In this document: piece by piece, positions 55,352-64,000 of the stretch
Numbering within the stretch: the stretch's first letter is position 1
Layout of the letters: each line of letters opens with the position of its first letter
Assembly: GCF_024508335.1 (NCBI RefSeq)
Contig: NZ_CP101988.1
Location: forward strand, 1,612,001-1,676,000
DNA from: Cellulomonas chengniuliangii
GTDB lineage: Bacteria > Actinomycetota > Actinomycetes > Actinomycetales > Cellulomonadaceae
Direction of reading: 5' to 3'
Length of the DNA: 64,000 nucleotides
The notes under the pieces: model-generated
Told to the model about the DNA's origin: nothing
Databases searched by the model: none
What the model saw: the letters and a program-made list of their open reading frames with translations, nothing else
Made by a program: the position numbers and the translations under genes

Positions 55352-56423
55352 GCTCGACGACGACATCCGCGACCTGGGACGTGACGGCCTGGCGTCGTCC
55401 GACGCCGAGGCGTCCGTCGTGCGGCCGGACGCGTCCGACCTGGAGCGCGCGGCGGAGGCCGCGCTGCGCCCGCGCCGGCTCGACGAGTTCGTCGGCCAGC
55501 ACGTGGTGCGCGACCAGCTCTCGCTGATCCTCGACGCGGCCGCAGGGCGGGGGAAGGCGCCGGACCACGTGCTGCTGTCCGGCCCGCCCGGCCTGGGCAA
55601 GACGACGCTGGCCATGATCATCGCCGCCGAGCTGGGCACGTCGCTGCGCGTCACCAGCGGTCCCGCCATCCAGCACGCCGGCGACCTCGCGGCGGTGCTG
55701 TCGTCGCTCGAGGAGAACGAGGTCCTCTTCCTCGACGAGATCCACCGCCTCGCGCGACCCGCCGAGGAGCTGCTCTACGTGGCGATGGAGGACTTCCGGG
55801 TCGACGTGGTGGTGGGCAAGGGCGCCGGCGCGAGTGCGATCCCGCTGTCGTTGCCGCCGTTCACGGTCGTGGGCGCCACCACGCGCGCCGGCCTGCTGCC
55901 CGCCCCGCTGCGCGACAGGTTCGGCTTCACCGCCCACCTCGACTTCTACTCCGCCGAGGAGCTCGAGCGGGTGCTGTCCCGATCAGCGGGGTTGCTGGGC
56001 GTGCCCCTCGACGCCGAGGCCGCGGGCGAGATCGCCTCGCGGTCCCGGGGCACCCCGCGTATCGCCAACCGCCTGCTCCGCAGGGTGAGGGACTGGGCGC
56101 AGGTCCGTGGCGATGGACGGCTGTCCCTCGAGGCAGCCCGGGCGGCGCTCGAGGTCTACGAGGTCGACCCGCTGGGGCTCGACCGGCTCGACCGGGCGGT
56201 GCTGACCGCGCTGTGCATGCGGTTCGGCGGCGGGCCTGTCGGGCTCACAACCCTGGCCGTCGCCGTGGGGGAGGAGCCGGAGACCGTCGAGACCGTGGCC
56301 GAGCCATTCCTGGTGCGCGAGGGCTTGGTGGGCCGGACTCCCCGGGGGCGCATCGCGATGCCCGCGGCCTGGGAGCACCTCGGCCTCACGGCGCCCGCAG
56401 CCTCGGGGACGCTGTTCACGTAG
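55344..56423 (+). CDS. ruvB: Holliday junction DNA helicase RuvB
   Basis: A 359-residue AAA+ motor: [20 protein letters not shown] (Walker A), [20 protein letters not shown] (Walker B), [20 protein letters not shown] (sensor 1 and Arg finger), then the winged helix. GTG 55344, within ruvA. Confidence 0.97.
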   Translation: MAELDDDIRDLGRDGLASSDAEASVVRPDASDLERAAEAALRPRRLDEFVGQHVVRDQLSLILDAAAGRGKAPDHVLLSGPPGLGKTTLAMIIAAELGTSLRVTSGPAIQHAGDLAAVLSSLEENEVLFLDEIHRLARPAEELLYVAMEDFRVDVVVGKGAGASAIPLSLPPFTVVGATTRAGLLPAPLRDRFGFTAHLDFYSAEELERVLSRSAGLLGVPLDAEAAGEIASRSRGTPRIANRLLRRVRDWAQVRGDGRLSLEAARAALEVYEVDPLGLDRLDRAVLTALCMRFGGGPVGLTTLAVAVGEEPETVETVAEPFLVREGLVGRTPRGRIAMPAAWEHLGLTAPAASGTLFT

Positions 56424-56533
56424 TGCCCGCCGCCTCGGAACTGTGGGCGCGTGTGAAACGTTATGCAAGCCGTCGTGCGCGTTCCGCGTGCGGAGAAGGC
56501 CGCGAGAGGTTAGGCGCGCGCAGGTTGGGCGCC

Positions 56534-56539
56534 TAGACT
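56534..56539 (+). promoter_or_regulatory. Candidate -10 box for yajC-secD-secF
   Basis: TAGACT, 38 bases before yajC; a weak GTTAGG about 19 bases farther upstream may be the -35. Confidence 0.4.
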
Positions 56540-56577
56540 ACGGCGGACATCACGATCAGACCGGAGACGCACCCTTC

Positions 56578-57003
56578 ATGGACTTCTCGTTCATCATCAT
56601 CTTGGCCCTGGCCTTCGGAGCCATGTGGCTCATGACGAACCGGACGCGCAAGCAGCAGCGTCAGGCGGCTGACTTCCGCGCGAACCTCGAGGTCGGCCAG
56701 GAGGTCATGACCGGCTCGGGACTCTTCGGCACGGTCGTGGACATCGACGACGACATCATCACCCTGGAGTCGACGCCCGGCAACGAGTCCCGGTGGCTGC
56801 GCGCGGCGATCGCGAAGCTGGTCGAGCCCCCCGTCGACGAGGACGACGACGAGGAGTACGACGAGGACGAGGACGAGGCGGACGACGACGAGTCGTACGG
56901 CTCTGAGGAGGACTCGCAGGACGCCATCGACGTCCCCGACGACCTCTCCTCCATGCCGCCCGCCCGTCCGAGCAGCGACGACGACGACACCGAGAAGAAG
57001 TAG
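56578..57003 (+). CDS. yajC: Preprotein translocase subunit YajC
   Basis: A 141-residue protein: one membrane helix (FIIILALAFGAMWLM), RTRKQQRQAADFRANLEVGQ, EVMTGSGLFGTVVDID, typical YajC, then an unusually long acidic end (poly D/E, 85-140). First of the yajC-secD-secF export set. Confidence 0.94.
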   Translation: MDFSFIIILALAFGAMWLMTNRTRKQQRQAADFRANLEVGQEVMTGSGLFGTVVDIDDDIITLESTPGNESRWLRAAIAKLVEPPVDEDDDEEYDEDEDEADDDESYGSEEDSQDAIDVPDDLSSMPPARPSSDDDDTEKK

Positions 57004-57097
57004 CTAGCCCTCAGCCCCGCGACGCCCAGCGCCGAGCGGGAACGGTCCCACCGCCCGGCGAGAGCCGGGCGGTGCGCGCACGAGAGAAGACACTCCG

Positions 57098-59044
57098 TTG
57101 GCTCAGCCACCCAGCCGCCGGCCCCGCCCGGTACGCACCCTCGCCGTGCTCGGCGCCGTCATCGTCGCGATCTTCGGCTCGCTCTTCGCGGGCACGCAGA
57201 TGTCGGACGACGCCGCTTGGACGCCGAAGCTGGCCCTCGACCTCGAGGGCGGCACCCAGCTCATCCTGACGGCGGTGACGGAGAACAACGAGCCGATCAC
57301 GTCGGAGACGATCTCGCAGGCGATCAACGTCATCCGGCAGCGCGTCGACTCCTCGGGTGTCGCCGAGGCCGAGATCACGAGCCAGGGCGGCCGCAACATC
57401 GTGGTCTCGCTGCCCGGCAGCCCCAGCGAGGAGACCATCGCGCTGGTGAGCAAGTCGGCGCAGATGACGTTCCGGCCGGTGCTGGCCATCGGGGCCCCTC
57501 AGGCGACGAGCGCCGACGGGACGACGGACGGCGCCACCGCGCCGCCGTCGGACGAGACCGCAGCTCCGGCGGACGGCGCCACCGACGGCGCCCCTGAGGC
57601 CGAGGAGGCGACGCCGCCGTCCGACACGCCGTCGAAGGCCGCCCCGGACAGCCCGAGCGACGTCGAGTACTACGTGACGCCCGCGGTCGAGTCGGCGTTC
57701 GACTCCCTCGACTGCACCAACCCCGACAACCTCATCGGCGGCGAGGTCGCCGACCCCGACAAGGCGCTGGCGACGTGTGACGAGGACGGCACGGCCAAGT
57801 ACCTGCTCGGCCCGGTCGAGATCAAGGGCTCTGAGGTCTCCTCGGCGACCTCCGGCCTGCGGACCACGTCCACCGGGGCGACGACCAACGAGTGGGTCGT
57901 CGACATCAAGTTCAACTCGGAGGGCACGAAGCTCTTCCGCGACACCACGACGCGCCTGCAGAGCCTGGCCGCCACACCCCCGCAGAACCAGTTCGCGATG
58001 GTGCTCGACGGCCTCGTCATCTCGGCGCCGTCGCTGGACGCGGGCGTCATCATCAGCAACGGCGAGGCGCAGATCTCCGGCAGCTTCAACCGGGAGAGCG
58101 CCGCGACGCTCGCCAACCAGCTGAACTTCGGCGCGCTGCCGCTGACCTTCGACCTGCAGAGCCAGGAGCAGATCTCCGCGACGCTCGGCACCGAGCAGCT
58201 GCAGAAGGGCCTGATCGCCGGCGCCATCGGCCTGCTCCTGGTCGTCATCTACTCGCTGTTCCAGTACCGCGCGCTGGGCCTGGTCACGGTCGCCTCGCTG
58301 CTCATTGCCGGCATCGTCACCTACGGCGTCATCGCGGTGCTGTCCTGGACGCAGGGCTACCGCCTGTCGCTGCCCGGCGTCGCCGGCCTGATCGTCGCCA
58401 TCGGCATCACCGCCGACTCGTTCATCGTGTACTTCGAGCGCATCCGCGACGAGCTGCGTGACGGCAGGAGCCTCGCGCCCGCCGTCGACCGCGGGTGGGA
58501 CCGTGCCCGTCGCACGATCCTCGCCTCGGACGCGGTGAACTTCCTCGCGGCCGTGGTGCTGTACTTCCTGGCCGTCGGCGGCGTCCGCGGGTTCGCGTTC
58601 ACGCTCGGCCTGACCACACTGATCGACCTGCTCGTCGTGTTCTTCTTCACGCACCCGCTGATGACGCTCCTGGCGCGCACCCGGTTCTTCGCGTCGGGCC
58701 ACCGCTTCTCGGGGCTCGACCCGCGCCGTCTGGGCGCCGCCGCCACGCGCTACGTCGGCCGCGGCAAGGTCGTCCCCGGCGCGGCGACGGCCGGAGACGC
58801 GCACACGCTCGAGACGCCCGGGTCCCGGGTCCCCGTGGCCGCCGGTGTCCGCTCGGGCGCGGCGACGATGACCATCGCCGAGCGGCGCGCCGCGGAGCGC
58901 GCGGCCGCACAGGGATCCGGCTCGGAGCAGACCGCCCGTGACGAGCCGCAGCCCGGCCACGGTCGCGACAAGCCTGACGGCACGACACCCCCGGACGCGT
59001 CCGGTGAGCGCGGGTCCGACACGACCGAGGGGACTGAGAACTGA
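57098..59044 (+). CDS. secD: Protein translocase subunit SecD
   Basis: The 648-residue membrane protein uses the proton gradient to help complete export. LALDLEGGTQLILTAV, INVIRQRVDSSGVAEAEITS and NFGALPLTFDLQSQEQISAT are diagnostic, with the six-helix block 380-540. A Thr/Ala/Pro/Asp-rich insert (about 135-185) splits the periplasmic part. TTG 57098 is the start. The stop overlaps secF as TGATG. Confidence 0.95.
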   Translation: MAQPPSRRPRPVRTLAVLGAVIVAIFGSLFAGTQMSDDAAWTPKLALDLEGGTQLILTAVTENNEPITSETISQAINVIRQRVDSSGVAEAEITSQGGRNIVVSLPGSPSEETIALVSKSAQMTFRPVLAIGAPQATSADGTTDGATAPPSDETAAPADGATDGAPEAEEATPPSDTPSKAAPDSPSDVEYYVTPAVESAFDSLDCTNPDNLIGGEVADPDKALATCDEDGTAKYLLGPVEIKGSEVSSATSGLRTTSTGATTNEWVVDIKFNSEGTKLFRDTTTRLQSLAATPPQNQFAMVLDGLVISAPSLDAGVIISNGEAQISGSFNRESAATLANQLNFGALPLTFDLQSQEQISATLGTEQLQKGLIAGAIGLLLVVIYSLFQYRALGLVTVASLLIAGIVTYGVIAVLSWTQGYRLSLPGVAGLIVAIGITADSFIVYFERIRDELRDGRSLAPAVDRGWDRARRTILASDAVNFLAAVVLYFLAVGGVRGFAFTLGLTTLIDLLVVFFFTHPLMTLLARTRFFASGHRFSGLDPRRLGAAATRYVGRGKVVPGAATAGDAHTLETPGSRVPVAAGVRSGAATMTIAERRAAERAAAQGSGSEQTARDEPQPGHGRDKPDGTTPPDASGERGSDTTEGTEN

Positions 59045-60141
59045 TGGCTGTCGGATTCGCCCAGTGGGGCAACGACCTGTACACCGGGCGCCGCTCGTAC
59101 GACATCGTCGGACGCCGCCGCACCTGGTACCTGATCTCCGCGGTGATCGTGCTGCTGTCGGCGGTCCTGTTGATCAAGCCCGGCCTCAACCCGGGCATCG
59201 AGTTCCGTGGCGGGTCGCAGTTCGTCGTGTCGGGCGTCTCCACGACCGACCAGACCCTGGCCGCGGACGTCGTCTCGGAGGTGGCTCCTGAGGAGGCGCC
59301 CCGGGTGACCACGGTCGGCGGCTCGGCGCTGCGCATCCAGACCCTCGCCCTTGACGAGGCGCGGCTCGCCGAGGCGCAGAAGGCGCTGGCCGAGGCCTTC
59401 GACGTCCCGGTCGAGAACGTGGCGAGCTCGTTCGTCGGCCCGTCGTGGGGCAAGGACGTCACCCAGAAGGCCCTCAACGGCCTACTCGTCTTCCTCGCCC
59501 TCGTCACGGTCGTCATGACGCTGTACTTCCGCAACTGGCGGATGGCCGCCGCAGCGCTCATCGCGCTCTTCCACGACCTGATCATCACCGTCGGCATCTA
59601 CGCCGCTGTCGGGTGGGAGGTCACCCCCGCCACGGTGATCGGGTTCTTGACGATCCTCGGCTACTCGATCTACGACACGGTCGTGGTCTTCGACAAGGTG
59701 CGCGAGAACACCGCTGACGTGCTCGACCAGACGCGGTACACCTACGCCGAGAAGGCCAACCTGGCGGTCAACCAGACGCTGGTGCGGTCCATCAACACCT
59801 CGGTGGTGGCACTGCTCCCGGTGAGCGCGATCCTGTTCATCGGGGCGTTCCTGCTGGGCGCGGGCACCCTGCGCGACATCGCGCTCGCGCTGTTCATCGG
59901 GATGGCGGTCGGCACCTTCTCCTCGATCTTCCTGGCGACGCCCGCCGAGGTCACGCTGCGCGAGCGGGAGCCCAAGATCATCGAGCACACCGCCAAGGTC
60001 CTGGCGGCCCGCACGGCGGCGGAGGGCTCGCCGGAGGGCGCGCCCGTCGCGCCGGCCGTGGTCCACGTCGGCCAGCTCCGTCCCGGCGCCCATCTGGGGT
60101 CCGCGGCCCAGCCGAAGCGACGCAAGTCAGGGAAGAAGTAG
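59044..60141 (+). CDS. secF: Protein translocase subunit SecF
   Basis: A 365-residue partner of SecD: GLNPGIEFRGGSQFVVSGV, GPSWGKDVTQKAL, ALIALFHDLIITVGIYA, GYSIYDTVVVFDKVREN and FSSIFLATPAEVTL are diagnostic. ATG 59044. Confidence 0.96.
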   Translation: MAVGFAQWGNDLYTGRRSYDIVGRRRTWYLISAVIVLLSAVLLIKPGLNPGIEFRGGSQFVVSGVSTTDQTLAADVVSEVAPEEAPRVTTVGGSALRIQTLALDEARLAEAQKALAEAFDVPVENVASSFVGPSWGKDVTQKALNGLLVFLALVTVVMTLYFRNWRMAAAALIALFHDLIITVGIYAAVGWEVTPATVIGFLTILGYSIYDTVVVFDKVRENTADVLDQTRYTYAEKANLAVNQTLVRSINTSVVALLPVSAILFIGAFLLGAGTLRDIALALFIGMAVGTFSSIFLATPAEVTLREREPKIIEHTAKVLAARTAAEGSPEGAPVAPAVVHVGQLRPGAHLGSAAQPKRRKSGKK

Positions 60142-60148
60142 CACCCCC

Positions 60149-60697
60149 ATGCCTGCAGCAGCACTGCGCGGAGACGCGCTCATCACACGTATGCACGAGC
60201 TCATCCGCGACGTCCCCGACTTCCCGTCGCCCGGCGTCGGGTTCAAGGACATCACGCCCCTGCTCGCGGACGCTAAAGCGTTCGCGGGGGTCGTCGAGGA
60301 GATCGCCTCGCGGGTCGACGGTCCCGTGGACCTGGTGGCCGGCACGGAGGCGCGCGGGTTCATCCTCGCCGCGCCCGTGGCGGTGGCCCTCGGCGCCGGC
60401 TTCGTCCCGGTGCGCAAGCACGGCAAGCTGCCCGGGCCGACCGCCGCCGAGGAGTACGCGCTCGAGTACGGCACGGCGACGGTGGAGGTGCACCCGTTCA
60501 CCGTCCCGCGCGGAGCCCGGGTCCTCATCGTCGATGATGTGCTGGCGACCGGGGGGACCGCGGGGGCGACCATCCGGCTGTTCGAGCACTGCGGCGCCCA
60601 GGTGGTCGGCCTGTCCTTCCTCGTGGAGCTCGAGTTCCTGCATGGGCGAGATGTGCTGGCAGGCCACCGCGTCGAGTCCCTCCTTGCGGTGAGTTGA
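60149..60697 (+). CDS. apt: Adenine phosphoribosyltransferase
   Basis: A 182-residue purine salvage enzyme forming AMP from adenine and PRPP. PDFPSPGVGFKDITPLLAD, GTEARGFILAAPVA, PVRKHGKLPGPT and the PRPP loop VLIVDDVLATGGT are diagnostic. ATG 60149, seven bases after secF. Confidence 0.96.
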   Translation: MPAAALRGDALITRMHELIRDVPDFPSPGVGFKDITPLLADAKAFAGVVEEIASRVDGPVDLVAGTEARGFILAAPVAVALGAGFVPVRKHGKLPGPTAAEEYALEYGTATVEVHPFTVPRGARVLIVDDVLATGGTAGATIRLFEHCGAQVVGLSFLVELEFLHGRDVLAGHRVESLLAVS

Positions 60698-60824
60698 CAG
60701 GTCGGCGACGTAGACTCGTGCGGATCGGGCCCTCGGGCCCGCGGTGGTGATGTGACGCTCGTCCCCACCGGCGCCGGCCTCGCACCCAGCGAGGGACGGT
60801 TCATGGAGCTGCGGGAGGGGTGAG

Positions 60825-63152
60825 ATGAGCGAGAACGTACGGACGACGCGCTCGGACGTCCCCACGGTCCCGACGGACGGCCAGTCCGCCAGCCGGGTGC
60901 GGTCGCGCCTGGCGAGGTTCGGCACACGTGGGCCTGCGACGTCCCCTGCGCTGGAGCCGCTGCTCCAGGCGATCCACACCAACCATCCGAAGGCCGACCT
61001 GTCGGTCATCGAGCAGGCGTACGTCGTCGCGGAGCGCGCGCACCGGGGCCAGCTGCGCAAGAGCGGCGACCCGTACATCACGCACCCCGTGGCGGTGGCC
61101 ACGATCCTCGCCGAGCTCGGCATGACGCCGCCGACCCTCGCCGCCGCACTGCTGCACGACACGGTCGAGGACACCGACTACTCGCTCGACCAGCTCCGGG
61201 CGGAGTTCGGCCCCGAGATCGCGATGCTCGTCGACGGCGTGACCAAGCTCGACAAGGTGGCCTACGGGGACGCCGCGCAGGCTGAGACCGTCCGCAAGAT
61301 GGTCGTCGCGATGTCGCGGGACATCCGTGTGCTCGTCATCAAGCTCGCCGACCGGCTGCACAACGCGCGGACCTGGAAGTTCGTCGCGTCGTCCTCCGCC
61401 GAGCGCAAGGCTCGCGAGACCCTCGAGATCTACGCCCCGCTCGCCCACCGCCTGGGCATGAACACCATCAAGTGGGAGCTCGAGGACCTGTCCTTCGCGA
61501 CCCTGTACCCGAAGGTCTACGAGGAGATCGTGCACCTCGTGGCCGAGCGCGCCCCGGCCCGCGAGGAGTACCTCGCGGTGGTCCGGGACCAGGTCGGCGC
61601 GGACCTGCGGACCGCGAAGATCAAGGCCACGGTCACCGGCAGGCCGAAGCACTACTACTCGATCTACCAGAAGATGATCGTCCGCGGCCGTGACTTCGCG
61701 GACATCTACGACCTCGTCGGCGTCCGGGTCCTGGTGGACTCGGTGCGCGACTGTTACGCGGCGCTCGGCGCCCTGCACGCGCGGTGGAACCCCGTCCCCG
61801 GACGGTTCAAGGACTACATCGCGATGCCCAAGTTCAACCTCTACCAGTCGCTCCACACCACGGTGATCGGCCCTGGCGGCAAGCCGGTGGAGATCCAGAT
61901 CCGCACCCACGACATGCACCGGCGCGCGGAGTACGGCGTCGCGGCTCACTGGAAGTACAAGGAGAGCGCGAAGAACGCCCAGAGCGGCGCCACGGACCCG
62001 GCCGGGAACGACATGACGTGGCTGCGGCAGCTGGTGGACTGGCAGAAGGAGACCGCCGACCCGAGCGAGTTCCTGGACTCCCTGCGCTTCGAGATCGCCG
62101 GCGCGGAGGTGTACGTCTTCACGCCGAAGGGCGACGTGGTCGCCCTTCCCGCCGGCTCCACCCCGGTCGACTTCGCCTATGCGGTCCACACCGAGGTGGG
62201 GCACCGCACGATGGGCGGCAGGGTCAACGGCCGGCTCGTGCCCTTGGACTCGGCCCTGGAGAACGGCGACGTCGTCGACGTGCTGACGTCCAAGTCCGAG
62301 ACAGCAGGCCCGAGCCGGGACTGGCTGGGCTTCGTCAAGAGCCCGCGCGCGAGGAACAAGATCCGCCAGTGGTTCTCGAAGGAGCGCCGCGAGGAGGCCA
62401 TCGAGCAGGGCAAGGACGCCATCGCCAAGGCGATGCGGAAGCAGAACCTGCCCATCCAGCGCCTGCTGTCGCACGAGTCCTTGGTCGCGCTCGCCAACGA
62501 GATGCGCTACGCGGACGTGTCCGCCCTGTACGCGGCGATCGGCGAGGGCCAGGTGTCTGCGGCGACCGTGGTGCACCGGTTGGTGCAGGCGATGGGCGGG
62601 GAGCCTGGGGCCGAGGAGGACATCGCCGAGACGGCGCGGCCTGGCAACACGGCCCGCCGGGTTCGCACCGGGGACCCGGGCGTGGTCGTGCGCGGCGTCG
62701 ACGACATCTGGGTCAAGCTCGCCAAGTGCTGCACCCCGGTGCCCGGGGACGAGATCATCGGGTTCGTCACGCGAGGCCAGGGCGTCAGCGTGCACCGCAC
62801 CGACTGCGTCAACGTGGACCAGCTGCGCGCGCAGCCGGAGCGGATCGTCGACGTGGAGTGGACCCAGGGGAGCAGCGCGCTGTTCCTGGTCCAGATCCAG
62901 GTCGAGGCGCTCGACCGCAGCCGCCTGCTCTCGGACGTGACTCGGGTCTTGTCCGACCATCACGTGAACATCCTGTCCGCGTCTGTGTCGACCTCGCGGG
63001 ACCGTGTCGCCATGTCGAGGTTCGTCTTCGAGATGGCCGAGCCCTCGCATCTCGCGTCGGTGCTCTCGGCGGTCCGGAAGGTCGAGGGCGTTTTCGACGT
63101 CTACCGGATCACCGGCGCCAAGGCCGCCGAGGAGCCGGTCATCCGCGCCTGA
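60825..63152 (+). CDS. relA: Bifunctional (p)ppGpp synthetase/hydrolase
   Basis: The 775-residue Rel makes and degrades the alarmone of the stringent response. HD hydrolase domain ([16 protein letters not shown] near 105-120), synthetase domain with [20 protein letters not shown] and [23 protein letters not shown] domain ([20 protein letters not shown]), and C-terminal ACT domain. ATG 60825. Confidence 0.97.
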   Translation: MSENVRTTRSDVPTVPTDGQSASRVRSRLARFGTRGPATSPALEPLLQAIHTNHPKADLSVIEQAYVVAERAHRGQLRKSGDPYITHPVAVATILAELGMTPPTLAAALLHDTVEDTDYSLDQLRAEFGPEIAMLVDGVTKLDKVAYGDAAQAETVRKMVVAMSRDIRVLVIKLADRLHNARTWKFVASSSAERKARETLEIYAPLAHRLGMNTIKWELEDLSFATLYPKVYEEIVHLVAERAPAREEYLAVVRDQVGADLRTAKIKATVTGRPKHYYSIYQKMIVRGRDFADIYDLVGVRVLVDSVRDCYAALGALHARWNPVPGRFKDYIAMPKFNLYQSLHTTVIGPGGKPVEIQIRTHDMHRRAEYGVAAHWKYKESAKNAQSGATDPAGNDMTWLRQLVDWQKETADPSEFLDSLRFEIAGAEVYVFTPKGDVVALPAGSTPVDFAYAVHTEVGHRTMGGRVNGRLVPLDSALENGDVVDVLTSKSETAGPSRDWLGFVKSPRARNKIRQWFSKERREEAIEQGKDAIAKAMRKQNLPIQRLLSHESLVALANEMRYADVSALYAAIGEGQVSAATVVHRLVQAMGGEPGAEEDIAETARPGNTARRVRTGDPGVVVRGVDDIWVKLAKCCTPVPGDEIIGFVTRGQGVSVHRTDCVNVDQLRAQPERIVDVEWTQGSSALFLVQIQVEALDRSRLLSDVTRVLSDHHVNILSASVSTSRDRVAMSRFVFEMAEPSHLASVLSAVRKVEGVFDVYRITGAKAAEEPVIRA

Positions 63153-63732
63153 GCCTCGGCTCGTCGCACAGGGCGGCGACGCGCGTCAGCGTCGAGCGCG
63201 CGTCCCGCACCCCGGCGTGCCCGGGCAGCGCGTCGAGGGCGCGCAGCGCCGCGGCCGGGTCGAACCCGGCCGCGCAGAGTCGCAGGAGCACGCGTCGCGC
63301 AGTCTCAGGTGACGCCCACCGCGCCACGTCGAGACCTGTGCGCTGCACGGTGGTCACCCTGACGCCCGCGACCACGACCACGTCCTGAGGGCCGAGGGCG
63401 CACTCGTGGGTCACCCGCAGCGGGTGCGGGTCTGGGCGCCGCCGACGCGGGCCGACGATCACCTCGGCCCGCGAGGGGGCCCGGCCGCCCGTGTGCACCC
63501 AGGCGGCCGTGCCGCGCCCGAGGACGGCGCGGGACGGGACCAAGGAGCCGAGGGCCGCGGCGCGGTGCTCGGCGGAGACCGCCACCCCTGCCGTGACGGC
63601 GAGCCCGCCCCACACGCGCAGCGCGTGGCCGTCCCGGAGCAGCGCGTCGAACGCCACCTCCCCGACCACCGCGGGGGACGTCGCGTCATCGGCGGGCGGC
63701 ACAGGGGGACGAGGCATCCAGGGGGCGCTCAC
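63139..63732 (-). CDS. AbiEi-like protein (predicted type IV antitoxin fold)
   Basis: A 197-residue protein whose [53 protein letters not shown] layout resembles AbiEi-type antitoxins, which are often found alone in actinobacteria. No AbiEii toxin is next to it. GTG 63732 is one of several possible starts (ATG 63717, ATG 63810). Overlaps relA by 14 bases at the convergent ends. Confidence 0.6.
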   Translation of the reverse strand: MSAPWMPRPPVPPADDATSPAVVGEVAFDALLRDGHALRVWGGLAVTAGVAVSAEHRAAALGSLVPSRAVLGRGTAAWVHTGGRAPSRAEVIVGPRRRRPDPHPLRVTHECALGPQDVVVVAGVRVTTVQRTGLDVARWASPETARRVLLRLCAAGFDPAAALRALDALPGHAGVRDARSTLTRVAALCDEPRLRRG

Positions 63733-63814
63733 GCTGCCAGCATGCCCGCCGGCGGACGCGCGAGGCGTGGGGGAGAGGCGGCTGTGGACAGCGCGTGAGG
63801 CGCCGGACATGACG

Positions 63815-63853
63815 CGGCCCGGGGCGCCGCAGCCATCGCCGCGCCCCGGGCCG
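63815..63853 (-). terminator. Terminator hairpin after the DUF349 gene
   Basis: Arms 63,815-63,827 and 63,841-63,853 (CGGCCCGGGGCGC and its exact complement) form a 13-bp stem with a 13-base loop, 13 bases past the DUF349 stop. Confidence 0.8.
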
Positions 63854-63865
63854 TGAGCCTCAGGC

Positions 63866-64000
63866 TCAGCCGCGCGCGTCCTGCGCGGCCCGCTGGACCT
63901 GCTCGAGCCAGGCCCGGCGCGCGTCGAGGGCGGCCTGGGCCTCCTCGACCTTGCGCTTGTCGCCCTTGGCCTGCGCGCTCGCCAGGTCGGCCTCGAGCGC
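63866..64000 (-). CDS. DUF349 protein, C-terminal end only
   Basis: The last 44 codons read leftwards from the window edge: ALEADLASAQAKGDKRKVEE, then AQAALDARRAWLEQVQRAAQ, ending DARG. It is a charged coiled coil that fits the end of the DUF349 protein usually found after relA in actinobacteria. The start and most of the gene lie outside. Confidence 0.7.
   Translation of the reverse strand, partial: ALEADLASAQAKGDKRKVEEAQAALDARRAWLEQVQRAAQDARG

Noticed and set aside
60694-60716. TTGACA and TAGACT upstream of relA as a promoter
   Set aside because: Both boxes look good alone, but they are only 11 bases apart, too close for one sigma-70 type promoter; the first overlaps the apt stop.
63139-63732. 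Complete type IV toxin-antitoxin system
   Set aside because: Only an AbiEi-like protein is present; no AbiEii nucleotidyltransferase is next to it.

Overview
The window is chromosomal DNA from a high-GC actinobacterium, most likely Cellulomonadaceae or a close relative. This is inferred from uniformly G/C-rich third codon positions, frequent GTG starts, a DUF664 (mycothiol-transferase-like) DinB protein, an SsgA-family regulator, phosphatidylinositol mannoside (PIM) genes, and a gene order from thrS to relA that parallels the mycobacterial thrS-pgsA-patA-pimA-pdxS-pdxT-yebC-ruvCAB-yajC-secDF-apt-relA block. The genus is not proven.

Left third (1-30,000) is mixed metabolic and accessory DNA: a molybdopterin oxidoreductase with a ferredoxin-reductase partner, isopentenyl-diphosphate isomerase, an HrpB helicase, a double-domain universal stress protein, a HhH DNA glycosylase, a type II NADH dehydrogenase, a DUF72 protein, a sucrose phosphorylase, a gadB-gadC acid-resistance pair, CorA, and a DinB-fold protein. 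Two stretches look like specialised systems. At 17,695-22,642 there is a YbjN-domain protein, a large DUF4157 (HELTH) protein and an AAA+ ATPase, the accessory signature of extracellular contractile injection systems but with no sheath, tube or baseplate genes here. At 26,776-29,961 four genes overlap stop-to-start: a WXG-like small protein, a WXG/DUF1023 alpha/beta hydrolase, a hypothetical protein and a lipoprotein, resembling a type VII-type effector cassette.

Middle (30,000-43,400): a DUF2071 protein, a LuxR remnant, a strong hairpin, a wall-anchored Ig-like protein with a C-terminal LAQTG signal, two near-identical tRNA triplets (Gly-Cys-Val) 5.2 kb apart, and between them a small lipoprotein, a FrnE-type DsbA with a tiny cysteine-containing partner, ilvD, a PH-like membrane protein and an LppX/LprG-type lipoprotein. 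Then come pabB-pabC, a DUF1905 protein, an SsgA-like regulator, tRNA-Val(CAC), and a chimeric pseudogene made of an aldo/keto reductase head and an MmyB-type regulator tail.

Right third (43,600-64,000) is the conserved core: thrS, HIT protein, pgsA, patA, pimA and a membrane protein (PIM biosynthesis, mostly overlapping starts and stops); pdxS, Nudix, aminotransferase and pdxT (PLP synthesis and use); yebC; ruvC-ruvA-ruvB with a LexA-like box before ruvA; yajC-secD-secF (export); apt; relA; an AbiEi-like protein; and the end of a DUF349 gene followed by a terminator. No CRISPR array, integrase, transposase or rRNA gene was seen.
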